This document shows positions 19,275 through 29,659 of a stretch of DNA of 64,000 bases, piece after piece. Source of the DNA: JAHRAW01 sp965262585 (GTDB lineage Bacteria > Pseudomonadota > Gammaproteobacteria > Arenicellales > Poriferihabitantaceae); NCBI GenBank assembly GCA_965262585.1, contig OZ253546.1, positions 868,001 through 932,000 of the forward strand, written 5' to 3'. Below the pieces are notes generated by a model that worked only from the letters and a program-made list of their open reading frames with translations, ran no database searches and was not told the origin of the DNA. A program made the translations under genes and the position numbers. The stretch's first letter is position 1; the number at the start of each line of letters is the position of its first letter.

Positions 19275-20959
19275 TATTCATCCTCAAATGTTTGATGGAA
19301 GTTCACTAAATCACCGTAGTCAGTTAGAGCAGCTTCCGGACTGACTAGGCCAAACTCGATGTCTCGCGCTATGTGTGCAGGATCGCGGTTTTTTGGATTG
19401 CCGTATCCAGCACCACCGGGTGTCAAAACAATCAATCGTTCTCCTTTCGGTATCACTTGCTCACCTTTAGGGTGTAGCTTTGTGCCATTGTTTAACTTTA
19501 AAACGCCAGGCTCCCCGTCTTTTCCGCCTTCGCGCCCACGAGGGGCATGATGAATACGATCTAACGCCGCAAAAAGTGAAATGGGCGCATCTTCGCTACT
19601 CGATATTTCCAGAATTTGCCCCAAGCCACCTCGATATTCGCCTGCGCCACCAGAATCTGCGCGATATTCACGCCGCCAAATAATAAGAGGGGAAACACTC
19701 TCTGTTATCTCGACCAATGATCCCATGACCCCGCTCGGAAATGCAGTAGCGGACAATCCATCCTTGCTACTGCGTCCACCGGTGCCTCCATTATGCACCA
19801 ACTCAGTCGCAAATTTAGTTTTACCCTCGCCTATATCACCAGAATATCCGCCGCGCATAGGCAAATCCCAAAGGCAACATGTGCCTTCTGCGGGTACAAC
19901 GCCGGGTATCACCTGATGGAGACATCCAAAAATTACATCAGGAAGTAATTGTCCAACGACGTGCCGCATTGCCACTGGTGCAGGGTATTTGGCATTCACA
20001 ATACTATTTTTTGGAGCCTTTATAACTAACGGTGCCAACGCGCCTTCGTTGCTTGGAATATCCGGAGCTAAAGCACATTTTAGTGCAAAGCATGCATATG
20101 CGCTTGCATAATTTAAAGGGCAGTTGATGCCCTTAGCGGATCGTCCTGACGATCCTGCAAAGTCAACTTCGATCTCACCATCAGTGATTGCCATTGCAGC
20201 CACTAAATCAAGTGGTTCATCGTACCCATCAACACGCATCTCATAGCGATAAACACCTTTGGGAAGCACGTTTATCAAATCACGTGTACGATCACGCGAT
20301 GTGTTGATGATGTAGTCTGATATTTGAGCAAGGTCTGAGATGCCAATATCAGCCATACATTCTGCTGTGCGACGGCTACCACATTCAACGCAAGTCATCA
20401 ATGCATAGGTATCACCCTCTACTTCGACGGGAACCCTGCTATTCCCTTTCAAGATGGTCATGAAGGTCTCGTCTAGCTTGCCTGCATCAACGAGTTTGAA
20501 AATGGGGACAAACAACCCTTCGTCCAATACATCTGATCCATCTGGGCCAAATCCAAGTCCCCCAAGGTCTGCAAGATGGCTGGTACAAGATGTAAATCCA
20601 ATCAATTGTCCTTCATGAAAGCAAGGCCGTACCAACATGAAATCGTTTAGATGGCCTGCAGCTTTCCAAGGGTCATTGGTTAAATATATGTCGTCAGGAT
20701 GCATATCTTCCAAAGGATACTTTTCCAAAAAGAAATTTACCGAATTTGCCATTGTGTTAACATGCCCTGGCGTTCCGGTGATCGCCTGGGCGATCATGCG
20801 ACCTTTTAAATCGAAGAGACCGGCAGATAAGTCACCAGACTCGCGTACAATAGGATTGAACGCCGTCCGCATTAAGGTCTGAGCCTGCTCTTCGACGATT
20901 GCAATGAGTCTGTTCCATAAAATCTGAAGCTCAATTACACTTAAAACGCGATCTGTCAT
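19274..20959 (-). CDS. Hydantoinase B / 5-oxoprolinase beta-type subunit
   Basis: A 561-residue HyuB-family protein. It has the GDLSAGLFDLKGRMIAQA and GTPGHVNTMA segments, the ITLTNDPW-like DIYLTNDPWKAAGHLNDFM motif, and a C-terminal glycine-rich region with YRADSGGAGEYRGGLGQ. With HyuA it forms an ATP-dependent amidohydrolase acting on cyclic amides (hydantoins, oxoproline) or an acetone carboxylase-like complex. It overlaps HyuA by ATGA (20956-20959). It is complete by length. Confidence 0.93.
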   Translation of the reverse strand: MTDRVLSVIELQILWNRLIAIVEEQAQTLMRTAFNPIVRESGDLSAGLFDLKGRMIAQAITGTPGHVNTMANSVNFFLEKYPLEDMHPDDIYLTNDPWKAAGHLNDFMLVRPCFHEGQLIGFTSCTSHLADLGGLGFGPDGSDVLDEGLFVPIFKLVDAGKLDETFMTILKGNSRVPVEVEGDTYALMTCVECGSRRTAECMADIGISDLAQISDYIINTSRDRTRDLINVLPKGVYRYEMRVDGYDEPLDLVAAMAITDGEIEVDFAGSSGRSAKGINCPLNYASAYACFALKCALAPDIPSNEGALAPLVIKAPKNSIVNAKYPAPVAMRHVVGQLLPDVIFGCLHQVIPGVVPAEGTCCLWDLPMRGGYSGDIGEGKTKFATELVHNGGTGGRSSKDGLSATAFPSGVMGSLVEITESVSPLIIWRREYRADSGGAGEYRGGLGQILEISSSEDAPISLFAALDRIHHAPRGREGGKDGEPGVLKLNNGTKLHPKGEQVIPKGERLIVLTPGGAGYGNPKNRDPAHIARDIEFGLVSPEAALTDYGDLVNFHQTFEDE

Positions 20960-23043
20960 GATGTGATCCTATCCAATATCAGGTTCATCTGGTGATCCAA
21001 TCGCCCAGAGAAATTCGCAGTTATAAACGTTGTGGTTTGCGGCTCCTCTACAACAGCAGATCCTCTGAGAAAGTCACCAGACTTTAGATTGGGACGCCAA
21101 TATGTCGAAACCACCTCAAAGTCAGAATTCGCGGGGACAAACACTGATCGCTCCCCTGAAGGTACGGCCTTCGACGGTTTATTTGCATCAGATATATCTA
21201 TAACCGTATCAACTATCGTGGAAACAACGACGGACCATGAAAGAATTTCGATATCTCGTTCGGGGATCGTACGTCCGTAAAGCTGACTATAACAGGTGTC
21301 ATAAGTTGATTTAATGTCAGCAATGTCCGCTTCTGTCAGCGCACGGTTAGGGATCGGCACCTGAATTTCATGCCCTTGCCCAACATAGCGCATGTAAGCT
21401 GTACGAATTTCTTTGAGGCTTGCATCATGTGATCCTTCCCGAACAATTGCATGCGCCTGCGATGAAATACTGTTGATCATTGCGTTGACATTCTTCAGAT
21501 CAAAATCGATCAGGGTTGTATATAAGCTCTTTACCATCTCATAGGAGATTGGGGCACTTAAGAAGCCCAATGCTGATCCAACACTTGAATTCGCCGGAAT
21601 AATAACGCGGTTCATACCCAACTTCTCTGCCAACCGAACAGCGTGCAATGGGCCACCACCTCCGAACGCAATCATGCTGAACCTAGAGAGATCAACACCG
21701 TGCTCTACACTATGGATACGCGCAGCATTTGCCATGTTCTCCTCAATCATTTCGGTGATGCCGAATGCGCCATCGGGCACGGTGATGTTCAATGGTTGGC
21801 TGACGTCACAGGTAATCGCATCTTGAGCGGCTTTAATATCTAATTTAATTTTTCCTTCTGCAAATGCATCAGGTTCTATACGCCCGAGAAAAAGATTTGC
21901 ATCTGTAACTGTGGCCCGCACTCCGCCTTTTCCATAACAGGCCGCCCCGGGCTCAGCACCAGCGCTTTCAGGGCCAATGTTGAGGCGGCCAATTTTGTCC
22001 ACATGGGCTATTGATCCACCACCAGCACCAATCTCGATCATTTCAATCGCGGGAATTCGCACGGGCATACCACTACCCTTTTGAAAGCGGGCGGATCGGG
22101 CTATCTCGAAATTTCGAGCCGTCTTGGGCTTATAGTCTTCAATCAAAGATATCTTTGCAGTTGTCCCACCCATGTCAAAAGACAAAACGTGATGCTCGCC
22201 CAAATGTTGTGCAATCTTGGCCGCCAAAACAGCACCGCCGCTTGGACCAGATTCCACAAGCCGGATTGGGTACATAATTGCATTTTCCAACGTTGTCATG
22301 CCCCCCCCAGATGTCATCAAAAAAATCGGGCAGCGGAACTTTTTGTCTGTGAATTTGGTTTGCAGGGCACGCAGATATCTCGCCATAATCGGCTGAACAT
22401 ACGCATTGCACGCCGCCGTCATCAGGCGTTCGTATTCTCTTACTTCAGGGCATACGTCACTTGATAGCGAGATTTCAGCCCGGCATCCGGTTACGATGAG
22501 AATGTCCCGTACACGCTGTTCGTGTTTAGGGTTTGCATAAGAATGTAAGAACCCAACAGCAACGGCACCGACGCCCTCTTCATTTAGCCTACCGCTAAGT
22601 GCCGCAACAGCAGATTCATCAAGTTCTATCAGCACCTCACCGCTAACATTCATTCGTTCTTTGATGGTAAAGCGAAGGTTGCGTGGGATAAGTTGTTTGG
22701 GTTTTTCGATCATCAGATCAAATTGATCGTAGCGATTTTCATAAGCGATTTCCAAACTATCACGGAAACCTTCAGTCGTTACTAAAGCAGTTTTTACACC
22801 TTTACGTTCAATCAGTGCATTGGTCGCTAAAGTTGTGCCATGAATAAAAATATCTACATCGCTGGGATTTATCGATGCATTATTTAAAACAATATCGACA
22901 CCAGACGAGACCCCTAATTCTGGCTTCATGATATTTGTAGGAACTTTAGTCGTAAAAAGGCCCTTTGGCGTTTCCAATACAATGTCAGTAAACGTACCGC
23001 CAATATCCGCCGCCAATCGCGTTTGAAATAATGTCTTTGTCAA
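20956..23043 (-). CDS. Hydantoinase A / 5-oxoprolinase alpha-type subunit
   Basis: The start is taken as TTG at 23043: GGAGA lies eight bases before it, and the product then begins MTKTLFQTRLAADIGGTFTD, matching the family N-terminus. The 695-residue ASKHA-fold ATPase has the phosphate motifs DIGGTFTDIV and LSFDMGGTTAKISLI, and the GPSGGAVLAA and FGGGGPLHAVRLA segments. It couples ATP hydrolysis to ring opening with HyuB. It is the first gene of the operon hyuA - hyuB - PLP enzyme - maleate isomerase-like - broken ridA - (lysR). Confidence 0.93.
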   Translation of the reverse strand: MTKTLFQTRLAADIGGTFTDIVLETPKGLFTTKVPTNIMKPELGVSSGVDIVLNNASINPSDVDIFIHGTTLATNALIERKGVKTALVTTEGFRDSLEIAYENRYDQFDLMIEKPKQLIPRNLRFTIKERMNVSGEVLIELDESAVAALSGRLNEEGVGAVAVGFLHSYANPKHEQRVRDILIVTGCRAEISLSSDVCPEVREYERLMTAACNAYVQPIMARYLRALQTKFTDKKFRCPIFLMTSGGGMTTLENAIMYPIRLVESGPSGGAVLAAKIAQHLGEHHVLSFDMGGTTAKISLIEDYKPKTARNFEIARSARFQKGSGMPVRIPAIEMIEIGAGGGSIAHVDKIGRLNIGPESAGAEPGAACYGKGGVRATVTDANLFLGRIEPDAFAEGKIKLDIKAAQDAITCDVSQPLNITVPDGAFGITEMIEENMANAARIHSVEHGVDLSRFSMIAFGGGGPLHAVRLAEKLGMNRVIIPANSSVGSALGFLSAPISYEMVKSLYTTLIDFDLKNVNAMINSISSQAHAIVREGSHDASLKEIRTAYMRYVGQGHEIQVPIPNRALTEADIADIKSTYDTCYSQLYGRTIPERDIEILSWSVVVSTIVDTVIDISDANKPSKAVPSGERSVFVPANSDFEVVSTYWRPNLKSGDFLRGSAVVEEPQTTTFITANFSGRLDHQMNLILDRITS

Positions 23044-23311
23044 ACTTTTGTCTCCAAAGATTTGCAATCGCCAAAATGATATGTAATGCATCCGCCACAA
23101 GGAAACAAATTATTTGCATTGCGTTATCAAAATTTTCGATAATAAAAATACCCGATTTGTCCAGAATGGGTGGCATCAAACGGGCGTTGAAATTTCTGTG
23201 ATAACGCATTACACTCGATTGGTATGATTGTTTATGCACTCTTTAAGTAATGTAACAATTGTGCATGCATTTCGACATCATTTAATTAATCTGGTTGGAG
23301 GCTATCAATCG

Positions 23312-24895
23312 ATGAACGTTGAAAAACTTGAAGCGGAACTGAAAGCGCAACGAATCTCCCGTCGTGATTTTGTGCGGGGTGCTTCGGCGCTTGGTCTGGC
23401 GGCGGCGGCACCGGCGGTATTCAACACCGCTAGCGCGGCGCCGAAGAAGGGTGGGAAATTCACCGTTGGAATGGGGCACGGGTCGACCACCGATTCGCTC
23501 GACCCCGGCACATTTGAAAATGACTTCACCAATAGTTCTTCCATGACCCGTTACAACTTCCTCACCGAAGTCGACAACCGCGGCAAACTGACTGGCGAGT
23601 TAGCCGAGAGTTGGGATGTGACTTCGGACGCCAAGATCTGGACATTTAATCTGCGCAAAGGCGTCGAGTTTCACAACGGCAAGACGCTGTCCGCCGACGA
23701 TGTGGTCGCATCCATCAACCACCACCGTGGCGAGGGCTCAACTTCGGCTGCTAACGCACTTGTCAGTTCGATTACCGAGATCAAAGCAGACGGCAACAAC
23801 GTAGTGGTCACGCTGAGCGGCGGCAATGCCGACTTCCCGTTTTTGCTGAGCGACTATCATATGGGCATCATGCCGTCCAAAGACGGGAAGGCTGATTGGT
23901 CGGAGGGCATCGGAACCGGCGGTTATCAGATCGTTAACTACGATCCTGGTGTTCGCCTCACTCTCAAGCGCAACCGGAACTACTGGAAGGAAGGGCGCGC
24001 ACATTTTGACGAAGTGGAGATGATCACCATAAGCGATGTGTCCGCGCGCACCAACGCGCTGATCACCGGTGAAATCGATTTCATGGACCGCTGCGACATC
24101 AAGACCTTGCACTTGCTACAACGCAACAAAGACGTCAAGATCGAGGAGGTTTCGGGTAGCACCGCGCATTATTCGATACCGATGCGAACCAACCTGAAGC
24201 CGTTCGATGACAACAACGTTCGCTTGGCATTGAAATATGCCCTCGACCGCGAAGCGTTGTTGCAGACAGTGCTACGCGGTCACGGTTCGATCGGCAACGA
24301 CCATCCGATCGGCGCCTCGCAACGCTACTACGCCGCCGACTTGCCGCAGAAATCCTACGATCCTGACAAAGCAAAATTTTATCTGAAGCAAGCCGGACTG
24401 TCGAAACTGTCGGTGGATCTTTCCGCAGCCGACGCCGCTTTCCTCGGCGCGGTGGATGCGGCGGTGCTGTTCAAGGAGCACGCCGCCAAAGCCAACATCA
24501 ATATCAATGTGGTGCGTGAGCCCAACGATGGCTACTGGTCGAATGTGTGGAACACCGACAACCGCGGCTGGTGTATGTGCTACTGGTCTGGCCGCCCAAC
24601 CGAGGATTGGATGTTCACCGACACCTACTCTGCCGGTGCCGCGTGGAACGACACCAACTGGCAGCACGCCAAGTTCAATCGCCTACTGATCGCTGCGCGT
24701 TCGGAGTTGGACGAAGCGAAACGCCGCGACATATATGTCGAGATGCAGCGCATCGTATCGGACGAAGGCGGCACGGTGGTGCCGGTGTTCAACAACTACG
24801 TCAGTGCTACCGCCAACAATGTGGCCCATGACGAGGTAGGGGCAAACTGGGACAAGGACGGTCTGCGCTTCCTGGAACGCTGGTGGTTTGTGTAG
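23312..24895 (+). CDS. Orphan ABC substrate-binding protein, family 5, Tat-exported
   Basis: Start at 23312 has GGAGG ten bases upstream (MNVEKLEAELKAQRISRRDF). A clear twin-arginine signal follows (SRRDFVRGASALGLAAAAPA, cleavage probably after NTASA). The 527-residue protein has the SBP family-5 elements DSLDPGTFEND and DDVVASINHHRGE. It is the only long plus-strand gene of its block and has no permease or ATPase nearby. It is more G/C-rich than the hydantoinase operon it faces, which suggests separate acquisition. A terminator follows. Confidence 0.92.
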   Translation: MNVEKLEAELKAQRISRRDFVRGASALGLAAAAPAVFNTASAAPKKGGKFTVGMGHGSTTDSLDPGTFENDFTNSSSMTRYNFLTEVDNRGKLTGELAESWDVTSDAKIWTFNLRKGVEFHNGKTLSADDVVASINHHRGEGSTSAANALVSSITEIKADGNNVVVTLSGGNADFPFLLSDYHMGIMPSKDGKADWSEGIGTGGYQIVNYDPGVRLTLKRNRNYWKEGRAHFDEVEMITISDVSARTNALITGEIDFMDRCDIKTLHLLQRNKDVKIEEVSGSTAHYSIPMRTNLKPFDDNNVRLALKYALDREALLQTVLRGHGSIGNDHPIGASQRYYAADLPQKSYDPDKAKFYLKQAGLSKLSVDLSAADAAFLGAVDAAVLFKEHAAKANININVVREPNDGYWSNVWNTDNRGWCMCYWSGRPTEDWMFTDTYSAGAAWNDTNWQHAKFNRLLIAARSELDEAKRRDIYVEMQRIVSDEGGTVVPVFNNYVSATANNVAHDEVGANWDKDGLRFLERWWFV

Positions 24896-24912
24896 CCGTA
24901 ATTGGCAACAAC

Positions 24913-24945
24913 AAAGGGCGGGCATAAATGCCCGCCCTTTCTTTG
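24913..24945 (+). terminator. Rho-independent terminator after the orphan binding protein
   Basis: Perfect hairpin AAAGGGCGGGCAT / ATGCCCGCCCTTT followed by a T-rich run, 18 bp past the stop codon. Confidence 0.92.
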
Positions 24946-25079
24946 CTAAAATCACACTACACGCCATCCACACAAACCAATGAAAAACCGCATTAACTAA
25001 TACTGCCAAACCAGCCCGATTGCCCTATAATCCAATCCCACAGAATTTATTCCACCTTTTAACTTAAACAGGACAACAA

Positions 25080-25514
25080 AATTAAACACGAACTGCTGAA
25101 AGTGGATATCAGAAAGGGGACTATAAAACTTCCGAGGTCGTTGTCGTTTACGGTCCGTCTCGATCCGGAAAAAGTACTCTGATTAAATATGTCAATGGTC
25201 TTGAGCCGATCGACAAAAGAGAAATTATTGTTGATGGGATGATCGTTGGCGACAAGAACACTAATCTTAATCAGATTCGTGCCCAAATTGGTATGGTGTT
25301 CCATAATTTTGAGATCTTTCCACATATCACCATGATTGAGAATATAAATCTTAGTCAGTTAAAGATACTTCGACGCAACGCTACTGATGCCACGTCCAAG
25401 TTTATGCATATGCCCTGGCAAGTTTGGGATTGTTGTTGTCTTCCTTACCAGCAGGCCAAGTCGCTTCAGAAACTTCCCGATACGTTCACAGATCGTCCGA
25501 ATGATCTGATCTAG
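25080..25514 (+). pseudogene. Degraded amino-acid ABC transporter ATPase (GlnQ-like)
   Basis: The plus strand encodes VVYGPSRSGKSTLIKYVNGL, a Walker A altered from GPSGSGKS, then EPIDKREIIVDGM and RAQIGMVFHNFEIFPHITMI (Q-loop with His for Gln). These match the N-terminal ~110 residues of polar amino-acid transporter ATPases. The frame then degenerates and stops before the signature and Walker B motifs. There is no convincing start codon. It is a non-functional stump lying just before 16S fragment B; its partner genes are absent. Confidence 0.8.
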
Positions 25515-25560
25515 CACCTCGGGTATTGATTATACTCGTCTGACTTTGGAGTGAACGGGT

Positions 25561-25600
25561 GCAAAAAAAAACGCACAGGCATTTGAAATCCCGTGCGTTG
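25561..25600 (-). terminator. Rho-independent terminator downstream of 16S fragment B
   Basis: On the minus strand GCACGGG / CCTGTGC form a stem followed by a run of about nine U. It lies just past the 16S trailer of fragment B, so any transcript leaving that fragment ends here. This suggests the fragment derives from a solo 16S unit with its own terminator. Confidence 0.8.
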
Positions 25601-25618
25601 TGTTATGGACATTATTCA

Positions 25619-26367
<749 letters not shown>

Positions 26368-26371
26368 AAAA

Positions 26372-27088
26372 TCAAAACAGTAATTGCAAGCCGACGACGA
26401 TGAAGTTTGCATCCCGAGTGCCGTGGAAGTTTGCGGTGTCGGCGAAACGGTTTTCATGGAAGACGCCGATATACGGGACGAGTCGATGGTGAATCAAATC
26501 GTAATGCAAGCGGACGCCGATTTCAATATCGTTTAGGCGGTTGCCTACGCCAGCCGATTCATCAGCGGCGAATGCGTAATTGGTCTCCAACGAAAACACT
26601 GAATAAATTTTATTGACGAAAAGTAATTCGTATTCAGCGGCGAATCTTACGCTGGCGACGCTGGTTTCGGATATGAATAAATCGGCGTCAACTTCAAACC
26701 ATTGTGGAGCGAGGCCACTTATGCCTACGCCTACGAGCCAGCGGTTTTCGAATTCGTATGAAGTGTCAAATCGAACGCCGGCGGTGGTGTAGAAAAATTC
26801 TGACGCTGGGCGTTGAGCGACGAGCCGAGTTTCGGTGGTTTCGGTGATGGATTTGCGAACATCGTGTTCGCCTTCGGTTAATAGCCGCCAGCGTAATTCG
26901 TCGTCTCCGTAAAACGCTTCGCCGTCCCAAGATAATATTCGTTCGTCGGATTCGCCGTGGCGTAATTCCAATTCGTGAAACTGCAAGCCCGAAACTTTCA
27001 GCCCGAGTCCGCCTTCAATCGCAACTGCCGGTGATGAAAAAATAATCGCGAGCGTGAATAATAATTGCCGGCTAACTTTTATTTTCAT
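26372..27088 (-). CDS. copB: Copper resistance outer-membrane protein CopB
   Basis: A 238-residue protein with a signal peptide (MKIKVSRQLLFTLAIIFSSP, cleavage near AVA-IE) and CopB-family segments: DELRWRLLTEGEHDV, EFFYTTAGVRFD and a C-terminal beta-rich region ending in Phe, as outer-membrane barrels do. CopB works with CopA in periplasmic copper sequestration and detoxification. The usual N-terminal Met/His-rich repeats of CopB are absent, so this is a short form. It starts directly after the copA stop. Its stop lies five bases from 16S fragment B. Confidence 0.88.
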   Translation of the reverse strand: MKIKVSRQLLFTLAIIFSSPAVAIEGGLGLKVSGLQFHELELRHGESDERILSWDGEAFYGDDELRWRLLTEGEHDVRKSITETTETRLVAQRPASEFFYTTAGVRFDTSYEFENRWLVGVGISGLAPQWFEVDADLFISETSVASVRFAAEYELLFVNKIYSVFSLETNYAFAADESAGVGNRLNDIEIGVRLHYDLIHHRLVPYIGVFHENRFADTANFHGTRDANFIVVGLQLLF

Positions 27089-28885
27089 TCACGAAGCCGG
27101 GGGGTTTTCAACGATAACTTTTCGAAACATTCCGCCGGCAGCGTGGTAGGCGAGATGGCAGTGGAAAGCCCAAGTCCCGGGGGCATCAACTTCGGTTTCA
27201 AAATAAACCGTGGTGGACGGGGCGATGCTCACTACATGCTTCGCCGGATTCCAAGCACCGGCGCCGACATCCAATATCGACCACATCCCGTGTAAGTGCA
27301 TTGGGTGCGTCATCATCGTTTCGTTGGTAAATTTGAAGCGGACGCGTTCGCCGAATTGCAAACGCAAAACTTCGGCGTCGGCATATTTTGTGTCGTTGAT
27401 TGACCACAAAAACTGTTCCATATTACCGGTCAGCCGAAGCGCAATTTCGCGGGTCGGCGGGCGTTCGGGGTACAGCGGTTTGAAGGCTTTCAAATCGGCA
27501 TACGACAAAAACTTGCCAGCGTTATATGCGGCCGGCGTCAGCCCGCTGCCGGGTGCATAAAACGGGTCCGGCAGCGATTTCATCTCGTGATTCATCCCGC
27601 CGTGTCCGCTGTGATCCATCGACGGCGTTTCGGAATTTGCATCACCGTGATTCATTTCACCGTGATTCATTTCACCGTGATTCATTTCACCATGATTCAT
27701 TTCACCGTGATTCATATCACCCATCGCTAACGCCATATCCCCGAAAGTTAGGCGAGGCGATTCTCGAAGCGGCGGGGCAGATTCGCTCGCCAAACCGCTG
27801 GCTTCAGGCATAAGCGTCGCCCGCACCAGCCCGGTTCGACCCATTGATTCGGCGATGATTAAATACGCCCGAGCGTCCGTTGGCCGCACAATCACATCAT
27901 AAGTTTCGGCGACGGCGATGCGAAGTTCATCCACGCTAACCGGCAAAACCAAATTCCCGTCGGCTTCAATCACCGTCATCTTCAAGCCCGGCACCCGGAA
28001 ATCAAACAGCGTTTGCGCCGCAGAATTTATGATGCGTAAGCGGATGCGTTCGCCGGGTTTAAATTCGCCGGTCCAATTCTGCAGCGAACTTTTACCGTTG
28101 ATCAAAGCGGTGAAACCTTGCACATCTTCAACATCAGATTGCATCATTCGCATATCGCCCCAAGCCATCCGTTCGCGAACCGCAGCCCGAAATCCGTCCT
28201 TACGGGCTTGGGCGAAAAACCCTTTCACCGACGGATGCTGTTCGTTATAAAAATCCCCGGTGACTTTTAAGTTACGCATTATTTTCGCGCCGACATCCGG
28301 GTGTGCATCGGAGATTTGAATTATGTATTCACGGTCGTAGCGAAACGCAATCGGATTTTTCGGATGAATAATAATTGAGCCATAAGCCCCGTCCGGACCT
28401 TGAAATGGATTGTGAGCATGAAACCAATAAGTTCCCGATTGCAACACTGGGAATTTATAAACATACGTTTCGCCTGCTTCAATCCCGTCAAAACTAAAAC
28501 CCGGCACACCATCCATATCGCTCGGCACAATCATACCATGCCAATGCACCGAACTTGGTATTCTCAAATTATTCTTCACATGAATCTCAACCCTCTCGCC
28601 TTCGTTCCAGTACAAAGTTGGTCCCGGGGATTTACCGTTGAAGCCGACACCCCGCCGCTTGAAAACTCCGGTGTCAACGATCACCGGGTCAATCGTCATA
28701 TGAATCGTTTTGCTGCCAGAAATATTATTCACTACATCAGCGTTGGCGGTGTAATGAATTGTTTGATCAGCCGAAATATTATTCGGTGCGTCAGCGTCGT
28801 CAGCGTAATAAAGCGACTCGGCGTTCGCCGCAAAAGTTATCAGCAGCGAAACGCAAACGGCGGATATGAATTTGGTAATTAACAT
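27089..28885 (-). CDS. copA: Copper resistance multicopper oxidase CopA
   Basis: A 598-residue periplasmic multicopper oxidase with a Sec-type signal (to about FAANA). The copper ligand motifs are all visible: SVHWHGMIVP and YWFHAHNPFQ near the N-terminus, and HPMHLHGMW and HCHLAYHAAGGM near the C-terminus (HCH with a distal Met as the type 1 axial ligand). A Met/His-rich segment with five tandem NHGEM-type repeats lies around residues 385-425 and should bind Cu(I). The first ~30 residues after the signal contain a duplicated SADQTIHYTANADVVNNIS-like element not seen in typical CopA. Most relatives are Tat-exported, but no twin-arginine motif is visible here. It is in an operon with copB and probably a cupredoxin gene. 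Confidence 0.93.
   Translation of the reverse strand: MLITKFISAVCVSLLITFAANAESLYYADDADAPNNISADQTIHYTANADVVNNISGSKTIHMTIDPVIVDTGVFKRRGVGFNGKSPGPTLYWNEGERVEIHVKNNLRIPSSVHWHGMIVPSDMDGVPGFSFDGIEAGETYVYKFPVLQSGTYWFHAHNPFQGPDGAYGSIIIHPKNPIAFRYDREYIIQISDAHPDVGAKIMRNLKVTGDFYNEQHPSVKGFFAQARKDGFRAAVRERMAWGDMRMMQSDVEDVQGFTALINGKSSLQNWTGEFKPGERIRLRIINSAAQTLFDFRVPGLKMTVIEADGNLVLPVSVDELRIAVAETYDVIVRPTDARAYLIIAESMGRTGLVRATLMPEASGLASESAPPLRESPRLTFGDMALAMGDMNHGEMNHGEMNHGEMNHGEMNHGDANSETPSMDHSGHGGMNHEMKSLPDPFYAPGSGLTPAAYNAGKFLSYADLKAFKPLYPERPPTREIALRLTGNMEQFLWSINDTKYADAEVLRLQFGERVRFKFTNETMMTHPMHLHGMWSILDVGAGAWNPAKHVVSIAPSTTVYFETEVDAPGTWAFHCHLAYHAAGGMFRKVIVENPPAS
27642..27722 (-). repeat. 15-bp tandem repeats encoding the CopA Met/His-rich segment
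   Basis: The unit ATTTCACCGTGATTC (plus strand) recurs about five times with one or two substitutions. It encodes repeated MNHGE in CopA. Copy number is likely to vary between strains by slippage and would change copper-binding capacity. Confidence 0.9.
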
Positions 28886-28907
28886 TTTCGTATACAGTAT
28901 ATGGGGT

Positions 28908-29426
28908 TTATTTTTTCACCACCTTAAATTCGCCGACCATTCCAGATTCGTAATGCCCGGGCACGGTGCATGCGAATTCGACCTCGGCGGCGTTACTAAA
29001 GTTCCAAATAATATCGCCGCTTGCCCCAGCGTCAAGCAAAACGACATTTGGCTCGGCGTGAGTCATTCCGCTTGCCGCCATTTTCACCTGGTCAACTCGG
29101 TCGGGAAGCAAAGCCCCGCTTTGCATCATCGCCAACATATGCCCTTTATGATCTGCGTGCTTGGCGGCGGTGTTGATGCTAAATTCATGCAACAACCGCC
29201 CCGAGTTATTCACCCGAAAACGAATCGTCTCGCCAGCAGCAACCGTAATCGATTCCGGCTCAAAATAAATATCTTGCAGCGTCACATCAATCGTCCGCCC
29301 AACATCCTCGGCCACTCCCGGCTTGCCGATATCCCCGTCGCCGTGTTTATGATCGCCGTCGCCAGCCGCCAATACCCCCGTCGCTACCAACGCCAAACTC
29401 AACGCCAAATGTCTGCTAAATTTCAT
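28908..29426 (-). CDS. Periplasmic cupredoxin (copper-binding blue-copper-like protein)
   Basis: A 172-residue secreted protein: signal peptide MKFSRHLALSLALVATGVLA, then a His/Asp-rich DGDHKHGDGD metal-binding stretch. A plastocyanin/azurin-type cupredoxin domain follows, with type 1 site residues in LLHEFSI (His) and FACTVPGHYESGM (Cys, His, Met). An extra HADHKGHMLAMM insert adds more potential copper ligands. It is 22 bp upstream of copA on the same strand, so cupredoxin - copA - copB is one operon, probably handling periplasmic copper. 16S fragment C begins 62 bp upstream of its start. Confidence 0.9.
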   Translation of the reverse strand: MKFSRHLALSLALVATGVLAAGDGDHKHGDGDIGKPGVAEDVGRTIDVTLQDIYFEPESITVAAGETIRFRVNNSGRLLHEFSINTAAKHADHKGHMLAMMQSGALLPDRVDQVKMAASGMTHAEPNVVLLDAGASGDIIWNFSNAAEVEFACTVPGHYESGMVGEFKVVKK

Positions 29427-29487
29427 ACTAATACCCTCAAAGTAATTGCTGTAAGAGGATATATCATCGGTGCTTAGTATGTCAAAT

Positions 29488-29632
<145 letters not shown>

Positions 29633-29659
<27 letters not shown>

